Shown: positions 17,711-26,845, numbered from the stretch's first letter. The stretch is 64,000 bases of DNA from Halorhodospira halochloris (GCF_002356555.2 NZ_AP017372.2:186001-250000); one strand, 5' to 3'. Made by a program: numbers and translations. The notes: a model not told the origin generated them from the letters alone.

Positions 17711-17965
17711 ATGCCAGAACAGTTTACTTACGAGCGAGCCGATCTTTTACAGTCGAATGCCGAGCGGCGGCGTGAGGTTAAAGCCGATGATCTGCCGGTG
17801 GTATGCCCAACCCCGGATAGCTACCTGTGGTCATCCCACCCTAAAGTATTTTTGCCGGTCCATGAAAGTGGTGAAGAGACTTGCCCCTATTGCGGCACCG
17901 TTTTTAGCCTTGCCGATGAAGACAGTTTAGCGGTTACAATCAAGGGGCAGCGTGAATGGAAGTAA
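17711..17965 (+). CDS. CHCC zinc finger protein (Ndufs6-like domain)
   Basis: 84 residues from the ATG at 17711, which has AAGGGG at good distance; ATGs at 17681 and 17705 are less well placed. Cys32, His43, His51, Cys58 and Cys61 provide the zinc ligands of the CHCC finger family, related to the NDUFS6 subunit of complex I. The core ends in CPYCGTVF. Stand-alone bacterial members are common in gammaproteobacteria and uncharacterised. Confidence 0.85.
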   Translation: MPEQFTYERADLLQSNAERRREVKADDLPVVCPTPDSYLWSSHPKVFLPVHESGEETCPYCGTVFSLADEDSLAVTIKGQREWK

Positions 17966-18098
17966 TTTTCGCGGTCAGTTGAGCCACTTGGGGGGGTGCT
18001 AGAAACCATTATGGGTGGCTTATCTCAAACGAGTTATTTAACAGTGTTTTCTCTTGATGCTTGGTTCATGAAGGCTTATCCAGCCACCGAGATGGATT

Positions 18099-18608
18099 AT
18101 GATCAATAATGGTAGCGATGCTTGGTACTTGATTTATAGTAAACCACGCCAGGAAGACAAGGCGTGGTGGAATCTGGATAGTCAGGGGTTCAGATGCTAT
18201 TTGCCGTATGTGCGAGTGCGGCGCTTGTACCGCAGGCGATATCAGTCTTGCGTCGAGCCGATGTTTCCCCGCTATCTGTTTATTCGGCTCGCCGCCGGGA
18301 TAGAGGACTGGAGTCCGATACGTTCAACTCAGGGCGTGTCCGGATTGGTCAGGTTTGGGACCTGGCCGGCTCGGGTGCCCGATGACCTTGTAGATGCGAT
18401 ACGCGAGCGCACTGAACAAGGCTATCTAGATTTAAGTCCAGAGCCACTGCGGCGTGGAGACAAGGTGAAAGTCCTGGATGGCCCGTTCGCATCTTACGAG
18501 GGGGTGTTTCATGCCGAGCGCGGCGAGGAGCGAGCGATTATACTCCTGGATGTCGCTAACCAGCATACCCAGCTGACCATCTCGCAGCACAGCCTGGAGC
18601 GGGTCTGA
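18099..18608 (+). CDS. rfaH: Transcription antiterminator RfaH (NusG paralogue)
   Basis: 169 residues: an N-terminal NGN domain (WYLIYSKPRQEDKA, then FPRYLFIRL and VSGLVRFG) and a C-terminal KOW-type domain (RRGDKVKVLDGPFASYEGVF). The order and length match RfaH, which travels with RNA polymerase to prevent polarity in long LPS, capsule and pilus operons after recruitment at ops sites. NusG itself would normally sit in the secE-nusG-rplK cluster, absent here. I did not find a convincing ops element in the window. Convergent with aroB across palindromic element copy 4. Confidence 0.85.
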   Translation: MINNGSDAWYLIYSKPRQEDKAWWNLDSQGFRCYLPYVRVRRLYRRRYQSCVEPMFPRYLFIRLAAGIEDWSPIRSTQGVSGLVRFGTWPARVPDDLVDAIRERTEQGYLDLSPEPLRRGDKVKVLDGPFASYEGVFHAERGEERAIILLDVANQHTQLTISQHSLERV

Positions 18609-18655
18609 TCGAGATTAAGAGCGCAGCAGCACTTTGCGGTCTCGGCGTCACCGTG

Positions 18656-18786
18656 GGACGCCTCTAATCTCTGTCCCCTTGAGCCACTGGGCTGCCCCGG
18701 CGTGGAGGTCATGGCGCCAGAAATGGCGCCATGAAGCCTCCAAGGAAGGATTTACGGCGCCCTCCACGCCGGGGCAACCAAGCTGC
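18656..18786 (+). repeat. Palindromic element copy 4, right outer arm missing
   Basis: The left terminus (GGGACGCCTCTAAT) and both inner parts are present. The right arm stops being complementary just after CCGGGGCAACC and runs into the aroB stop codon at 18787. The inner hairpin has a GAAA loop between two TGGCGCCA boxes, in place of the usual GGGA. Confidence 0.88.
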
Positions 18787-19851
18787 TTAGGTGGTCTCTA
18801 TAGACCTATGCAGAGCACCATGATCGAACTCACTAGTTACCAGGGCATCGCCAATTCCCTTAAGGAGCACCAACCGTATTCGGCCACCTTGGCTTTTCTT
18901 GTCGACGCTCATCAGTTCCAAAAAGCGCTCTAGCGGGATATTGGGTGGCCTTTGTGGTAAGCCGAGCTTGGCCAGCAACCTTTGAGTGCGTTGCAGATCT
19001 GCTTCGCAAAGCCAGCCGAGTTCTACCGACACACGGCAGGCCATACATATGCCTACCGCAACCGCCTCGCCATGTAGCCAAGCCGAGTAATTGGTGTAAG
19101 TCTCAATGGCGTGCCCGAAGGTATGACCTAGGTTTAATAAGGCGCGCACTCCCCCTTCTCTCTCGTCTGCCGCAACCACCTCGGCCTTATTGCGACAGGA
19201 CTCGGCCACAGCATGGGCAAGTGCATCGGCGTCTTTAGCGAGCAGTTTGTCAGCATTACGCTCAAGCCAGGAGAAAAACTCCGGATCGCGGATCAGCCCG
19301 TATTTGACTACTTCAGCTAGTCCAGCGGCGAGTTCCCGCTCGGGTAAAGTGCCCAGTAGGTAGGTATCTGCGATAACAGCTTGGGGCTGGTGAAAGGCGC
19401 CGATCATATTTTTGCCCTGAGGGTGATTGACGCCGGTTTTGCCACCTACCGAGGAATCGACTTGGGCAAGCAGGGTAGTGGGTATTTGGACGAAGTTTAT
19501 GCCCCGTTGGTAAGTGGCGGCACAAAAACCGGCTAGATCACCAATTACACCCCCGCCAAGGGCTATTATGGTCGCGGAGCGGTCGAAACGGCCGCTAATC
19601 AGGCTGTCGTAAACCCGTTCGCAGGTTGTGAGGGTCTTGTAACGCTCGCCATCCGGCAAAACCAGGTCGGTGACACTAACATTTTCCGGTGTTACCAGCT
19701 GACCCCGGTAGCGAGGACCTACCGTCTCGTTGGTGATCAAAAGGGCACGTGAGTCGGTTATGTGCCTGTCAAGCAGACCCTGCTTGATAAGGTCTGGGCC
19801 AATGTAGATAGGGTAGCTCCGCTCGCCAAGGTCAACTGTTAAGGTACGCAT
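18787..19851 (-). CDS. aroB: 3-dehydroquinate synthase
   Basis: 354 residues from the ATG at 19851 (a TTG precedes it). Second step of the shikimate pathway: DAHP to 3-dehydroquinate, NAD and metal dependent. Visible motifs are GGGVIGDLAGFCAATYQRG (NAD and substrate site), PTTLLAQVDSSVGGKTGVNH, and the metal-binding LNLGHTFGHAIE and WLHGEAVAVG. It lies 47 bases after aroK in the same direction, the usual gammaproteobacterial order. Confidence 0.97.
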   Translation of the reverse strand: MRTLTVDLGERSYPIYIGPDLIKQGLLDRHITDSRALLITNETVGPRYRGQLVTPENVSVTDLVLPDGERYKTLTTCERVYDSLISGRFDRSATIIALGGGVIGDLAGFCAATYQRGINFVQIPTTLLAQVDSSVGGKTGVNHPQGKNMIGAFHQPQAVIADTYLLGTLPERELAAGLAEVVKYGLIRDPEFFSWLERNADKLLAKDADALAHAVAESCRNKAEVVAADEREGGVRALLNLGHTFGHAIETYTNYSAWLHGEAVAVGICMACRVSVELGWLCEADLQRTQRLLAKLGLPQRPPNIPLERFLELMSVDKKSQGGRIRLVLLKGIGDALVTSEFDHGALHRSIETT

Positions 19852-19898
19852 CAAGATCCCCGTTGTTCGATTTTTAACTTGTTCTGTGCTGGTACCGG

Positions 19899-20426
19899 TT
19901 ACTCTTTTTCAAGTGTTGCTTCGATCCGCTTGGCAACGCCGCGGGCTCGTCCGCTGGAGCTTTCTATGACAAGGTCGGCGATTTGTCTGTAGAGCGGGTC
20001 ACGTTGTTGCATCAGTTCTTCAAGGCGCTGCCGCGGGTTGGAGCTTTGCAGTAACGGCCGATTGGTGTCGTGGCGGGTCCTTTGTAGTTGGACCTGAACC
20101 GGGGTAAAAAGGTAGATCACTATGCCTCGCGCGCTTAGTGCATCGCGATTGCTCGGCGTGGTTACTGCTCCGCCGCCGGTCGCTAGGACTAGATGCTCCT
20201 GCTGAGTTAGTTGGTCAATGACAGCGGCTTCGCGCTGACGAAACCCCTGCTCGCCCTCAATATCGAAAATCCAAGGGATACTGACCCCTGTCTTGCGCTC
20301 AATCTCAGAGTCACTGTCAACAAACCTAAACCCCAGCCTGGAGGCGAGTTCACGGCCAATAGTCGTCTTGCCGGCACCCATCGGGCCGACGAGAAAGATC
20401 CTGGATGGGATGCGTCGTTGTGCCAT
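19899..20426 (-). CDS. aroK: Shikimate kinase
   Basis: 175 residues. P-loop GPMGAGKTTIGRELA near residue 15, the D-S-D shikimate-binding aspartates (FVDSDSEIE), ATGGGAV at about 80, and the lid arginine region (TRHDTNRPLL). It phosphorylates shikimate at the 3-hydroxyl. First gene of aroK-aroB; in relatives pilQ usually lies directly upstream, but here three plus-strand genes intervene. Confidence 0.96.
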   Translation of the reverse strand: MAQRRIPSRIFLVGPMGAGKTTIGRELASRLGFRFVDSDSEIERKTGVSIPWIFDIEGEQGFRQREAAVIDQLTQQEHLVLATGGGAVTTPSNRDALSARGIVIYLFTPVQVQLQRTRHDTNRPLLQSSNPRQRLEELMQQRDPLYRQIADLVIESSSGRARGVAKRIEATLEKE

Positions 20427-20516
20427 TGTCTTAATTCTGTTGCAGCCGTGGGGGTAGGCATGGCCGAGTTAAGGCCGGGTCCCATTTTCCAGTCCATTAT
20501 GGCACAGTAACCAGTC

Positions 20517-21269
20517 ATGGATCCGCATCAAATGTACATAGATAACCAGTATATTATCTATGACGCTGAACGTCTGCAGCGGCCGGATACAAGCTTATTC
20601 GACCCTCTGGTGCTGCAGCGCAGGGGCGTTTGGTTAGGCGCTCCAGCCGGCGGTAGAGGGAGCGCTGGATACATTATCTTAGGTGGCGTACCTGCGGTGT
20701 TGCGGCGCTACCGCAGGGGAGGTATGTTCGCGCCTCTGCTCGGCGATCGGTATCTGTGGCTGGGGCTAGCGAAGACCCGGCCGTGGCGGGAGTGGAATAT
20801 TCTCGCGCGTTTGCACTCGCAAGGTATGCCTGTCCCTGCTCCTATAGCTGCGCGGGTTCAGCGGCGGGGGGTATTTTACCGAGCAGACATTGTCGTCGAG
20901 CGAATTGACGCCGTTACCCTCGCGGAAAGGCTTAGTGCTGAAGCCCTAGCCCCTGATAACTGGTACGAGATAGGGCATGCGGTTGGTCGTCTGCACCTTG
21001 AGGGGGTCGATCATGCCGATTTGAATGCCCACAATGTGCTTATCAATAAGGGGGATGCCTTGAGGGTGCGAATTATCGATTTCGATCGTGCCAGGCTGCG
21101 CAGCCCGGGGCGGCGTTGGCAACTGCGCAATCTAGCCCGGCTGCAGCGCAGCCTGCTTAAGCTAGCGCGCCAGGATCCCGAGTTTAAAGCCCCTGATCAA
21201 AAGGCGCTGGCGGAGTTGCAGCGCGGCTGGAGCGAAGCCTTGCGTGATAGTCAGCAAGTTGCCAAATGA
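20517..21269 (+). CDS. kdkA: 3-deoxy-D-manno-octulosonic acid kinase
   Basis: 250 residues of the KdkA/WaaP kinase-like fold. The N-terminal lobe has VLRRYRRGGMFAPLLGDRYLW, a strong KDO-kinase signature. The catalytic loop is HADLNAHNVLI and the metal-binding motif is IIDFDRA. It phosphorylates the KDO residue of Re-type LPS cores. Its stop overlaps the ATG of the heptosyltransferase gene (ATGA), so the two act as a core-assembly pair. A second in-frame ATG lies 15 bases downstream of the chosen start. Confidence 0.92.
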   Translation: MDPHQMYIDNQYIIYDAERLQRPDTSLFDPLVLQRRGVWLGAPAGGRGSAGYIILGGVPAVLRRYRRGGMFAPLLGDRYLWLGLAKTRPWREWNILARLHSQGMPVPAPIAARVQRRGVFYRADIVVERIDAVTLAERLSAEALAPDNWYEIGHAVGRLHLEGVDHADLNAHNVLINKGDALRVRIIDFDRARLRSPGRRWQLRNLARLQRSLLKLARQDPEFKAPDQKALAELQRGWSEALRDSQQVAK

Positions 21270-22354
21270 AAACCACACAACATCAGCATGGAAACGACTC
21301 GGCGCTTAATCGGTTGTGCCTGCTGCGTCTCTCAGCAATAGGTGATGTGACCCACGTTGTGCCCATAGTCCGGACGCTGCAAAGATATTTACCACAGTGC
21401 AGTCTAACCTGGGTCATCGGTAAAACCGAAGCGAGCTTGGTCGGCGATATTGAGGGCGTCGAGTTTATTGTCGTTGATAAAGGCGATGGGCTGTTTGGGG
21501 CAGCTAAGGGCTTAAAAAAAAGCTTGGCTAAGCGTCATTTCGATGTGCTTCTCAATATGCAGGCCTCGTGGCGCGCTAATATTCTAGCAAGTGTGGTAAA
21601 CGCGCCACGCAAGATCGGCTTCGATCGGCAAAGGGCGCGCAATGGTCAGCAGCTATTTAGCAACGAGTCTGTTCGCGGCCCGCAGCGGGTCCATGTGCTG
21701 GATGGGTTTTTTCAGTTCGTTGAGGCGTTGGGCATTTATGAGCGCGAACTGCGCTGGGATATACCGGTCAGCGCTGCCGTTCAAGAGCGGGTTACTGGTT
21801 GGCTGCCGGCAGCTTCGCCGTTTCTGGTGATCAGCCCATGCAGTTCGCAGCGGACCCGAAATTTTCGCAATTGGTCAGCTCAGAACTACGCGGCTGTTGC
21901 CGAATATGCCTACGCAGAGCACGGCTTGGAGTTGGTTTTAACTGGTGGCCAGAGTGCCTTGGAAAGAGACTACGCTGAGGCTATACGCGGGAGTTTGGCG
22001 AGCCCGGTGATTGACCTGGTGGGTAAGACCTCGCTCAAGGAGCTCTATGCGCTGTTGCAAAGGGCTACCCTGTTTATTGGCCCAGACTCTGGGCCATTGC
22101 ACATGGCTAATGCCGCTGGAGCCGGAGTGATTGGGCTTTATGCCACCTCCAACCCGCAGCGCACAGGTCCTTATCTACATCTTGATCGGGTTGCCAATCG
22201 TTACCCTGAGGCGGCTAGCGAAGAGTTAGGGTGCAGCCCGGAGCAGCTGCGCTGGGGGGTGCGGGTGCGCAGTCCCGATGCAATGCAGCGTATCAGCGTC
22301 GCAGAGGTTTGTGCTCGTATCGACGAGTTGCTTGGTACAAGAGACAAGGCATAG
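21266..22354 (+). CDS. LPS heptosyltransferase family (GT9) protein
   Basis: 362 residues. The start LCLLRLSAIGDVTHVVPIVRTLQ is the classic GT9 motif after a 17-residue lead-in. The C-terminal half contains FIGPDSGPLHMANAAGAGVIGLYATSNPQRTGPY, the ADP-heptose binding region (seen as contiguous short motifs). It transfers heptose to the LPS inner core. Which of WaaC/WaaF/WaaQ type it is cannot be told from reading. Coupled to kdkA; with hldE about 6 kb away this window holds several LPS-core functions. Confidence 0.9.
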   Translation: MKTTQHQHGNDSALNRLCLLRLSAIGDVTHVVPIVRTLQRYLPQCSLTWVIGKTEASLVGDIEGVEFIVVDKGDGLFGAAKGLKKSLAKRHFDVLLNMQASWRANILASVVNAPRKIGFDRQRARNGQQLFSNESVRGPQRVHVLDGFFQFVEALGIYERELRWDIPVSAAVQERVTGWLPAASPFLVISPCSSQRTRNFRNWSAQNYAAVAEYAYAEHGLELVLTGGQSALERDYAEAIRGSLASPVIDLVGKTSLKELYALLQRATLFIGPDSGPLHMANAAGAGVIGLYATSNPQRTGPYLHLDRVANRYPEAASEELGCSPEQLRWGVRVRSPDAMQRISVAEVCARIDELLGTRDKA

Positions 22355-22370
22355 TCTGGACAGATAAGAA

Positions 22371-23546
22371 ATGACAGGAGCAGTCACAACACCTTTTGCA
22401 AGCCCACTACCGTGTGCAGTCAGCGAGCAGAACAGCCGTGGGCGGCGCTACAGCGAGCCCCATCCCGGCCATCGCAACCAGTTCCAGCGGGATCGTGATC
22501 GGATCATCCATAGCGCAGCATTTCGCCGCCTTGAGTATAAGACTCAGGTCTTTGTTAATCATGAGGGTGATCTTTATCGCACACGTTTGACCCACACCCT
22601 TGAGGTTGGTCAGATCTCGCGTACCTGCGCCCAGGCCCTGGGATTGAATGTCGATTTGGTTGAGGCAATCGCCCTAGCCCACGATCTGGGCCACACGCCA
22701 TTTGGGCATGCTGGCCAGGATGCCCTGGCTGCCTGTATGGAAGGGCTGGGTGGTTTTGAACACAACATCCAGTCACTACGCGTCGTGGATGAGCTGGAGA
22801 CCCGCTACGCGGAATTTGACGGGCTTAATCTGACCTTTGAGAGCCGCGAGGGGTTGCTCAAACGCTGCTCCAGAGACAAAGCGATCCAGCTTGGAGATGT
22901 TGCTGCGCGCTTTATCGACGGTGGCCAGCCGACGCTTGAGGCGCAGCTGGTCAATGTCTGCGATGGTATCGCCTATAACAGCCACGATGTTGATGACGGG
23001 CTGCGCTCGGGTTTGATCAGCGTAACCGAGTGCCGCCATAACGAATTACTGGCACCGTTATTCGCGGAGGTGGAGTCTGCATATCCGCAGTTGAATGAAA
23101 GGCGCGTTATATATGAGGTAGTGCGGCGGATGATAAATGTGCAGGTTGAGGACCTTATCGCCGAGTCGAGGCGGCGTATCCACCAAGCAGCGCCGTCTAG
23201 CGTTGAGCAAGTGCGCAAATGCGATAAGCCGCTTATCGGTTTCAGCGCGGATATGGCGCGGCGCCACCAGCTCTTAAAAGACTTTCTCTTTGCCCGGCTC
23301 TATCGCCATTACCGTGTTGCGCGCATGGTCAATAAGATGCAGCGGGTGGTCAATGAGATTTTTCATCTCTTGCTCGATGAGCCGAATCTGATGCCAGACC
23401 AACCCCGCCGATTAGCCGCTCATGCTGCCGCCAAATATGGCCGCAGAGGTCATGCCCGAGCAGTTTCAGACTACATAGCCGGCATGACAGATCGATTCGC
23501 GCTTGAGGAGCATCGGCGGTTGTTCCGGCCCGAGGAGTTGACTTAG
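22371..23546 (+). CDS. dgt: dGTPase-like HD-domain triphosphohydrolase
   Basis: 391 residues. The start has the family's RGRRYSEPHPGHRNQFQRDRDRIIHS region. The HD metal motif is spread over RLTHTLEV, ALAHDLGHTPFGH and the distal DGIAYNSHDVDD. It hydrolyses dGTP or other dNTPs to the nucleoside and triphosphate. The length fits the shorter class (about 390-450). It lies 16 bases after the heptosyltransferase; this gene type often neighbours aroB in gammaproteobacteria. Confidence 0.93.
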   Translation: MTGAVTTPFASPLPCAVSEQNSRGRRYSEPHPGHRNQFQRDRDRIIHSAAFRRLEYKTQVFVNHEGDLYRTRLTHTLEVGQISRTCAQALGLNVDLVEAIALAHDLGHTPFGHAGQDALAACMEGLGGFEHNIQSLRVVDELETRYAEFDGLNLTFESREGLLKRCSRDKAIQLGDVAARFIDGGQPTLEAQLVNVCDGIAYNSHDVDDGLRSGLISVTECRHNELLAPLFAEVESAYPQLNERRVIYEVVRRMINVQVEDLIAESRRRIHQAAPSSVEQVRKCDKPLIGFSADMARRHQLLKDFLFARLYRHYRVARMVNKMQRVVNEIFHLLLDEPNLMPDQPRRLAAHAAAKYGRRGHARAVSDYIAGMTDRFALEEHRRLFRPEELT

Positions 23547-23622
23547 CCTTTAGGGATTGCTGAAGCCGCTGCTACGCGAGTTTTGCTTGGTCATCGCGGC
23601 AGTCCATTGGCGCTTGCCTTGA

Positions 23623-23777
23623 GGGCGCCTCTAAAACCTCCCCTGAGCCAATTTGCTGCCCCGGTGTGGAGGAGGACGCCGTTAGTCCATCCCTGGAGGC
23701 TTCATGGCGCCATCCCTGGCGCCAAGACCTCCACACCGGGGCAGCTAATTGGCTCAGGGGAGGTTTTTTGAGGTTCC
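23623..23777 (-). repeat. Palindromic element copy 5 (reverse orientation)
   Basis: Long outer stem, with CTAAAACC on the left and GGTTTTTTGAGG on the right. An A-run plus stem plus T-run like this would terminate transcription in either direction. It separates convergent dgt and pilQ. Its centre on the minus strand matches the consensus with both GGGA loops. Confidence 0.95.
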
Positions 23778-23801
23778 TTTGAGAGTGGCCCTTGAGAATG
23801 G

Positions 23802-24974
23802 TTAGAAGCTTGCAGCAGTACCCTCTGTGGTGGACAAGTCGGCAGCTGAGTGCATAACCCTGGGAGTGACGAATATCAACAACTCTTGATAGCGGTTACG
23901 CTCGCGGCTTTGGCGAAAGAGCCTACCCAGTATGGGTATTTGGCCTAACCACGGGACCCAGCGTTCTTCTTCATGCTGTTCATATTCGCGCACGCCTCCG
24001 AGGATCACGGTCTCGCCGTCTTCCACCCGCATGTGGGTGGTAACTGCCTGGGTATCAATGCTGGGTACACCCGCAAATACCTGCCCAACAGCGTCTTTGG
24101 TTACCTCAAGTTGCAGACTGACACTGTTGTCGTTGCTGATTACGGGTGTGACCGTCAGAGATAGGGCGGCATCGCGGAAGGCTACGGTAGTTGCGCCCGA
24201 TTCGGCGCTTTGCTGATAAGGGATTTGTACCCCTTGCTCTATCCTTGCCTGTCGCCGCTGCGTGGTAAGCACCCTGGGGCTGGAGACAACCCTGCCGTGG
24301 CCCTCTGCCTCCATGGCAGATAGCTCGAATTGCAGCAAGCTACTGCCGATCTTACCTACCGCGAAGCCAAACTGCCCTCCACTGTCTATCTGGGGCAGAT
24401 CGATTAATAGTGCATCGAGACCATTTTCTGTGGATCCGCTTAGCAGGCTATTGGTGCTGCCGAGCAAATGGCTAGATGAGCTGCGCCGCTCCAATCCGAG
24501 GCGGCTGCCCAAGTCGAGAGTATAATCGCCGGAAGCAAGAACAATCCGCGCTTCGACCATGATCTGCTTCTCGTGCTTATCCAGCTGGGCAATTAGCTCT
24601 TGGGCGGATTGAATATTGGCCGGCGAATCGCGAAGCACGATGGTGTTAGTGCGCACGTCGGTGCTTGCCGAGCCGTTCTGGGAGATAGCGCCACTGCTTC
24701 TTAAAAGTTTTGCTACTGCTTCTGCCTCAGCATTATGCAGCGGTATAGCTGACAGTTGCAGGGTTTCTGCGCCCATACTGTGGGTCATTTCAAGACCCGC
24801 GAGCGCACTGGAACCATCGCTTGTGGCGATCTGGTTATGAAAGGGGTCGTCTACTCTGGATGCGTTTGCAGCGCTGAGCAGAGGAGGGGCTATTGTTAAG
24901 ATAGCCACCAGGACCCAACGGTATGATGGCAGGCGCCAAAAAACATTCCGGGTGTAAGCGGTCACAACTGCCAT
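23802..24974 (-). CDS. pilQ: Type IV pilus secretin PilQ, short form
   Basis: 390 residues, about half the usual size. The signal peptide is at residues 10-36. A single secretin N1/NolW-type domain follows (about 75-135, IPLHNAEAEAVAKLL, RTNTIVLRD). The secretin beta-barrel domain runs to the end (RVVSSPRVLTTQ, RVEDGETVILGG, PILGRLFR, LLIFVTPRVM). The AMIN peptidoglycan-binding domains normally at the N-terminus are absent. Its ATG overlaps the stop of the PilM-PilN-PilO fusion (TAATG). It forms the outer-membrane pore for the pilus. Confidence 0.9.
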   Translation of the reverse strand: MAVVTAYTRNVFWRLPSYRWVLVAILTIAPPLLSAANASRVDDPFHNQIATSDGSSALAGLEMTHSMGAETLQLSAIPLHNAEAEAVAKLLRSSGAISQNGSASTDVRTNTIVLRDSPANIQSAQELIAQLDKHEKQIMVEARIVLASGDYTLDLGSRLGLERRSSSSHLLGSTNSLLSGSTENGLDALLIDLPQIDSGGQFGFAVGKIGSSLLQFELSAMEAEGHGRVVSSPRVLTTQRRQARIEQGVQIPYQQSAESGATTVAFRDAALSLTVTPVISNDNSVSLQLEVTKDAVGQVFAGVPSIDTQAVTTHMRVEDGETVILGGVREYEQHEEERWVPWLGQIPILGRLFRQSRERNRYQELLIFVTPRVMHSAADLSTTEGTAASF

Positions 24975-26392
24975 TAAACTGACTCCGAGGCCGAAAAGAG
25001 CGTCAACTCGACGTCAACTTGTACCTGCTGGTCACTTGCCCGGCGCAGCCAAATGTTTTCCAGGCCAAGCAAAGGATCGAGCCTGGCTAGCTTGGCTAGC
25101 CAGGCCCGGATTGCAGCATAATCGCCTAATAACCCGAGGTTCAGCCTCGACTGCGAGGGGCTGGCACCGTTATCGGTTTCGTTGTGCTGCAGCCGGGTTA
25201 GGGTAATGTCGTAATCATCAATCTGCTTGGCGATGGCTGCTGACTGATTGCCGAGCGAGTCATGTGCCCTCTCGATATTGCCCTTTGCAGGGGAAGGTGG
25301 TTGGCCGGCGCTGGTAATGATAAGGGTGGTAGTGCCCTCGGAGTTTTCAATCCGGTTCAGACGCGGCGATTTAAGGCCGGATTTGCCGAGTAGACTGACG
25401 TATTCATGGCCCTGGTGGGCTTTTCTGGTTTGGGCCTGAAGCGAGATCTGATCGCCGTTGAAGCGAACTTCGGTAAGCCATAAATTGGCTGGCCTGGATT
25501 CGGCGATCAAGTCCAACCAGTGGGTTATATTGCGCCGACGTATGTCTGCCTGCAGCTGCTCGCGGGGAATTGTGTGGTGGCCTTTGTGGCCATTCTTTGT
25601 TGCCACAACGGATGCAGGTCTCACAGCCAGTTCATGCTCAGAGGGCTGCGCATATTTTGCCGTGTTTGGCGGTTCGTCGGGTTCGTCGAAGCGCCCGGCC
25701 AGGGCATCTTGAGGGCCAAATTTAAGATTGGTGAACAAGGCTATGCAGCCGAGTAAGGCGGCAAGTATAGCGCCTGTCTTCTTAGAGTTAGTGGGCGGCT
25801 GCGTGCTCGTCGGTGGTTGGGCACCAACTAGGTTAACTGCGCCTTTGTTGCGTGCAGCAATAATCAGCGCGGCACTTAGCTTGGCAGCCGGGGTACGCGG
25901 GTAATTTCCTGCTACTGGTAGTCTGCCTCTGCAGGCGCGCAGGGCATCACGGCTTGGAATAAGTGCATAGAGCTTAAAATCTGTTCCTGCAGTCAGGTTG
26001 TTGGCCGCCCTGAGGCTGGTTTGGTTGGTGGCAACAAACCGAGCGCTGGAGCCATGCTGTTTGGTCAGGCGATAACGCCATGCTGAGGCAGGGGCTGGCA
26101 GTTTTCGTCTGATCAGCAAACGGATCAGAGCGGTGCGCTCACGTCGGTTACGGTGCCTTGGTATGGCTATAGCGTGCCTTTTGACATAGGCTTCCGGGAG
26201 GGCTAGAGCCACCTTTGCCCGGCTTATCCCTAGTCTTTGGCAGGCTAATTTGAAGGCGTTGCGCCTTCCTGCTGCACCGTCTTCGGTTATGGGTTGGGCA
26301 GTATAGCTGTAAACCCCGCGTTGGTCAGCTGCTACATGTACGGCATCACCGGCAATTAATACGCCGACTTGCGTAGGGCGCAAGATATTCAT
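24974..26392 (-). CDS. PilM-PilN-PilO fusion-like pilus assembly protein
   Basis: 472 residues that look like three pilus genes joined and shortened. Residues 1-185 resemble the first half of PilM (VGVLIAGDAVHV, VALALPEAYVKRHAI, LLIRRKLPAP), but the C-terminal ATP-binding half is missing. At about 190-225, NLVGAQPP then a hydrophobic segment (AILAALLGCIALF) matches the PilN start and membrane anchor. Residues 275-355 resemble the PilN periplasmic domain (WLDLIAESRPANLWLTEV). Residues 380-470 resemble PilO (GDYAAIRAWLAKLARL). The position before pilQ and opposite ponA is where pilMNOP is normally found. No pilP is visible. GGAGGAG precedes the ATG. Confidence 0.72.
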   Translation of the reverse strand: MNILRPTQVGVLIAGDAVHVAADQRGVYSYTAQPITEDGAAGRRNAFKLACQRLGISRAKVALALPEAYVKRHAIAIPRHRNRRERTALIRLLIRRKLPAPASAWRYRLTKQHGSSARFVATNQTSLRAANNLTAGTDFKLYALIPSRDALRACRGRLPVAGNYPRTPAAKLSAALIIAARNKGAVNLVGAQPPTSTQPPTNSKKTGAILAALLGCIALFTNLKFGPQDALAGRFDEPDEPPNTAKYAQPSEHELAVRPASVVATKNGHKGHHTIPREQLQADIRRRNITHWLDLIAESRPANLWLTEVRFNGDQISLQAQTRKAHQGHEYVSLLGKSGLKSPRLNRIENSEGTTTLIITSAGQPPSPAKGNIERAHDSLGNQSAAIAKQIDDYDITLTRLQHNETDNGASPSQSRLNLGLLGDYAAIRAWLAKLARLDPLLGLENIWLRRASDQQVQVDVELTLFSASESV

Positions 26393-26506
26393 AGCGTCTC
26401 CTCCGTGAGACGGGTTGTGTGCATCCTTGCACGAGCTTCTGTTTAGCTCTGCTTTTTGCTAGCATTGGAATCTATTAGAAGGTGCAAGCTTTAAGCTCTT
26501 CCTATC

Positions 26507-26654
26507 GGGCGCCTCTAAAACTCCTCCCCGGAGCCACTCAACCGCCCCGGCGCGGAGGCCTGGTGCCAGGGATGGCGCCATGAATCCTCCAGGTGTTGAT
26601 CCACGGCGTTCGCCGCCGGAGCATTTGAGTCGCTCCGGGGGGTTAGAGGTTCCC
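26507..26654 (+). repeat. Palindromic element copy 6
   Basis: Diverged copy between divergent pilus and ponA genes. The inner hairpin keeps pairing through a G-U wobble (TGGTGCCA opposite TGGCGCCA, GGGA loop); the second mini-hairpin is degraded. Confidence 0.9.
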
Positions 26655-26845
26655 TGTCCACCGACCGAATTATATCCATATTTTTTGTGGATAGGATACT
26701 TTTTTGTTGGAGATGCAGAAAATTTTTTACAATCAGGGCAGGGCTCAGGGGGGCTCGTCACGAAACCACCCATGGCAATGCTTCTGGATAAGTTAGTATA
26801 CTGAAACCGAATCAACCCCCGGGCGAAGGCCCTGAGAATGACTCT
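26655..26845. promoter_or_regulatory. Divergent promoter region of ponA and the pilus genes
   Basis: AT-rich stretch. On the minus strand TATAAT (26674-26669) is a perfect -10 toward the pilus genes, which would put palindrome copy 6 in their leader. On the plus strand TTGTTG (26704-26709) and TACAAT (26728-26733), 18 bases apart, are a candidate ponA promoter. TATCCA-N9-TGGATA (26673-26693) is a possible operator-like inverted repeat. Another AT-rich box, TATACT, lies near 26796. Confidence 0.5.
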
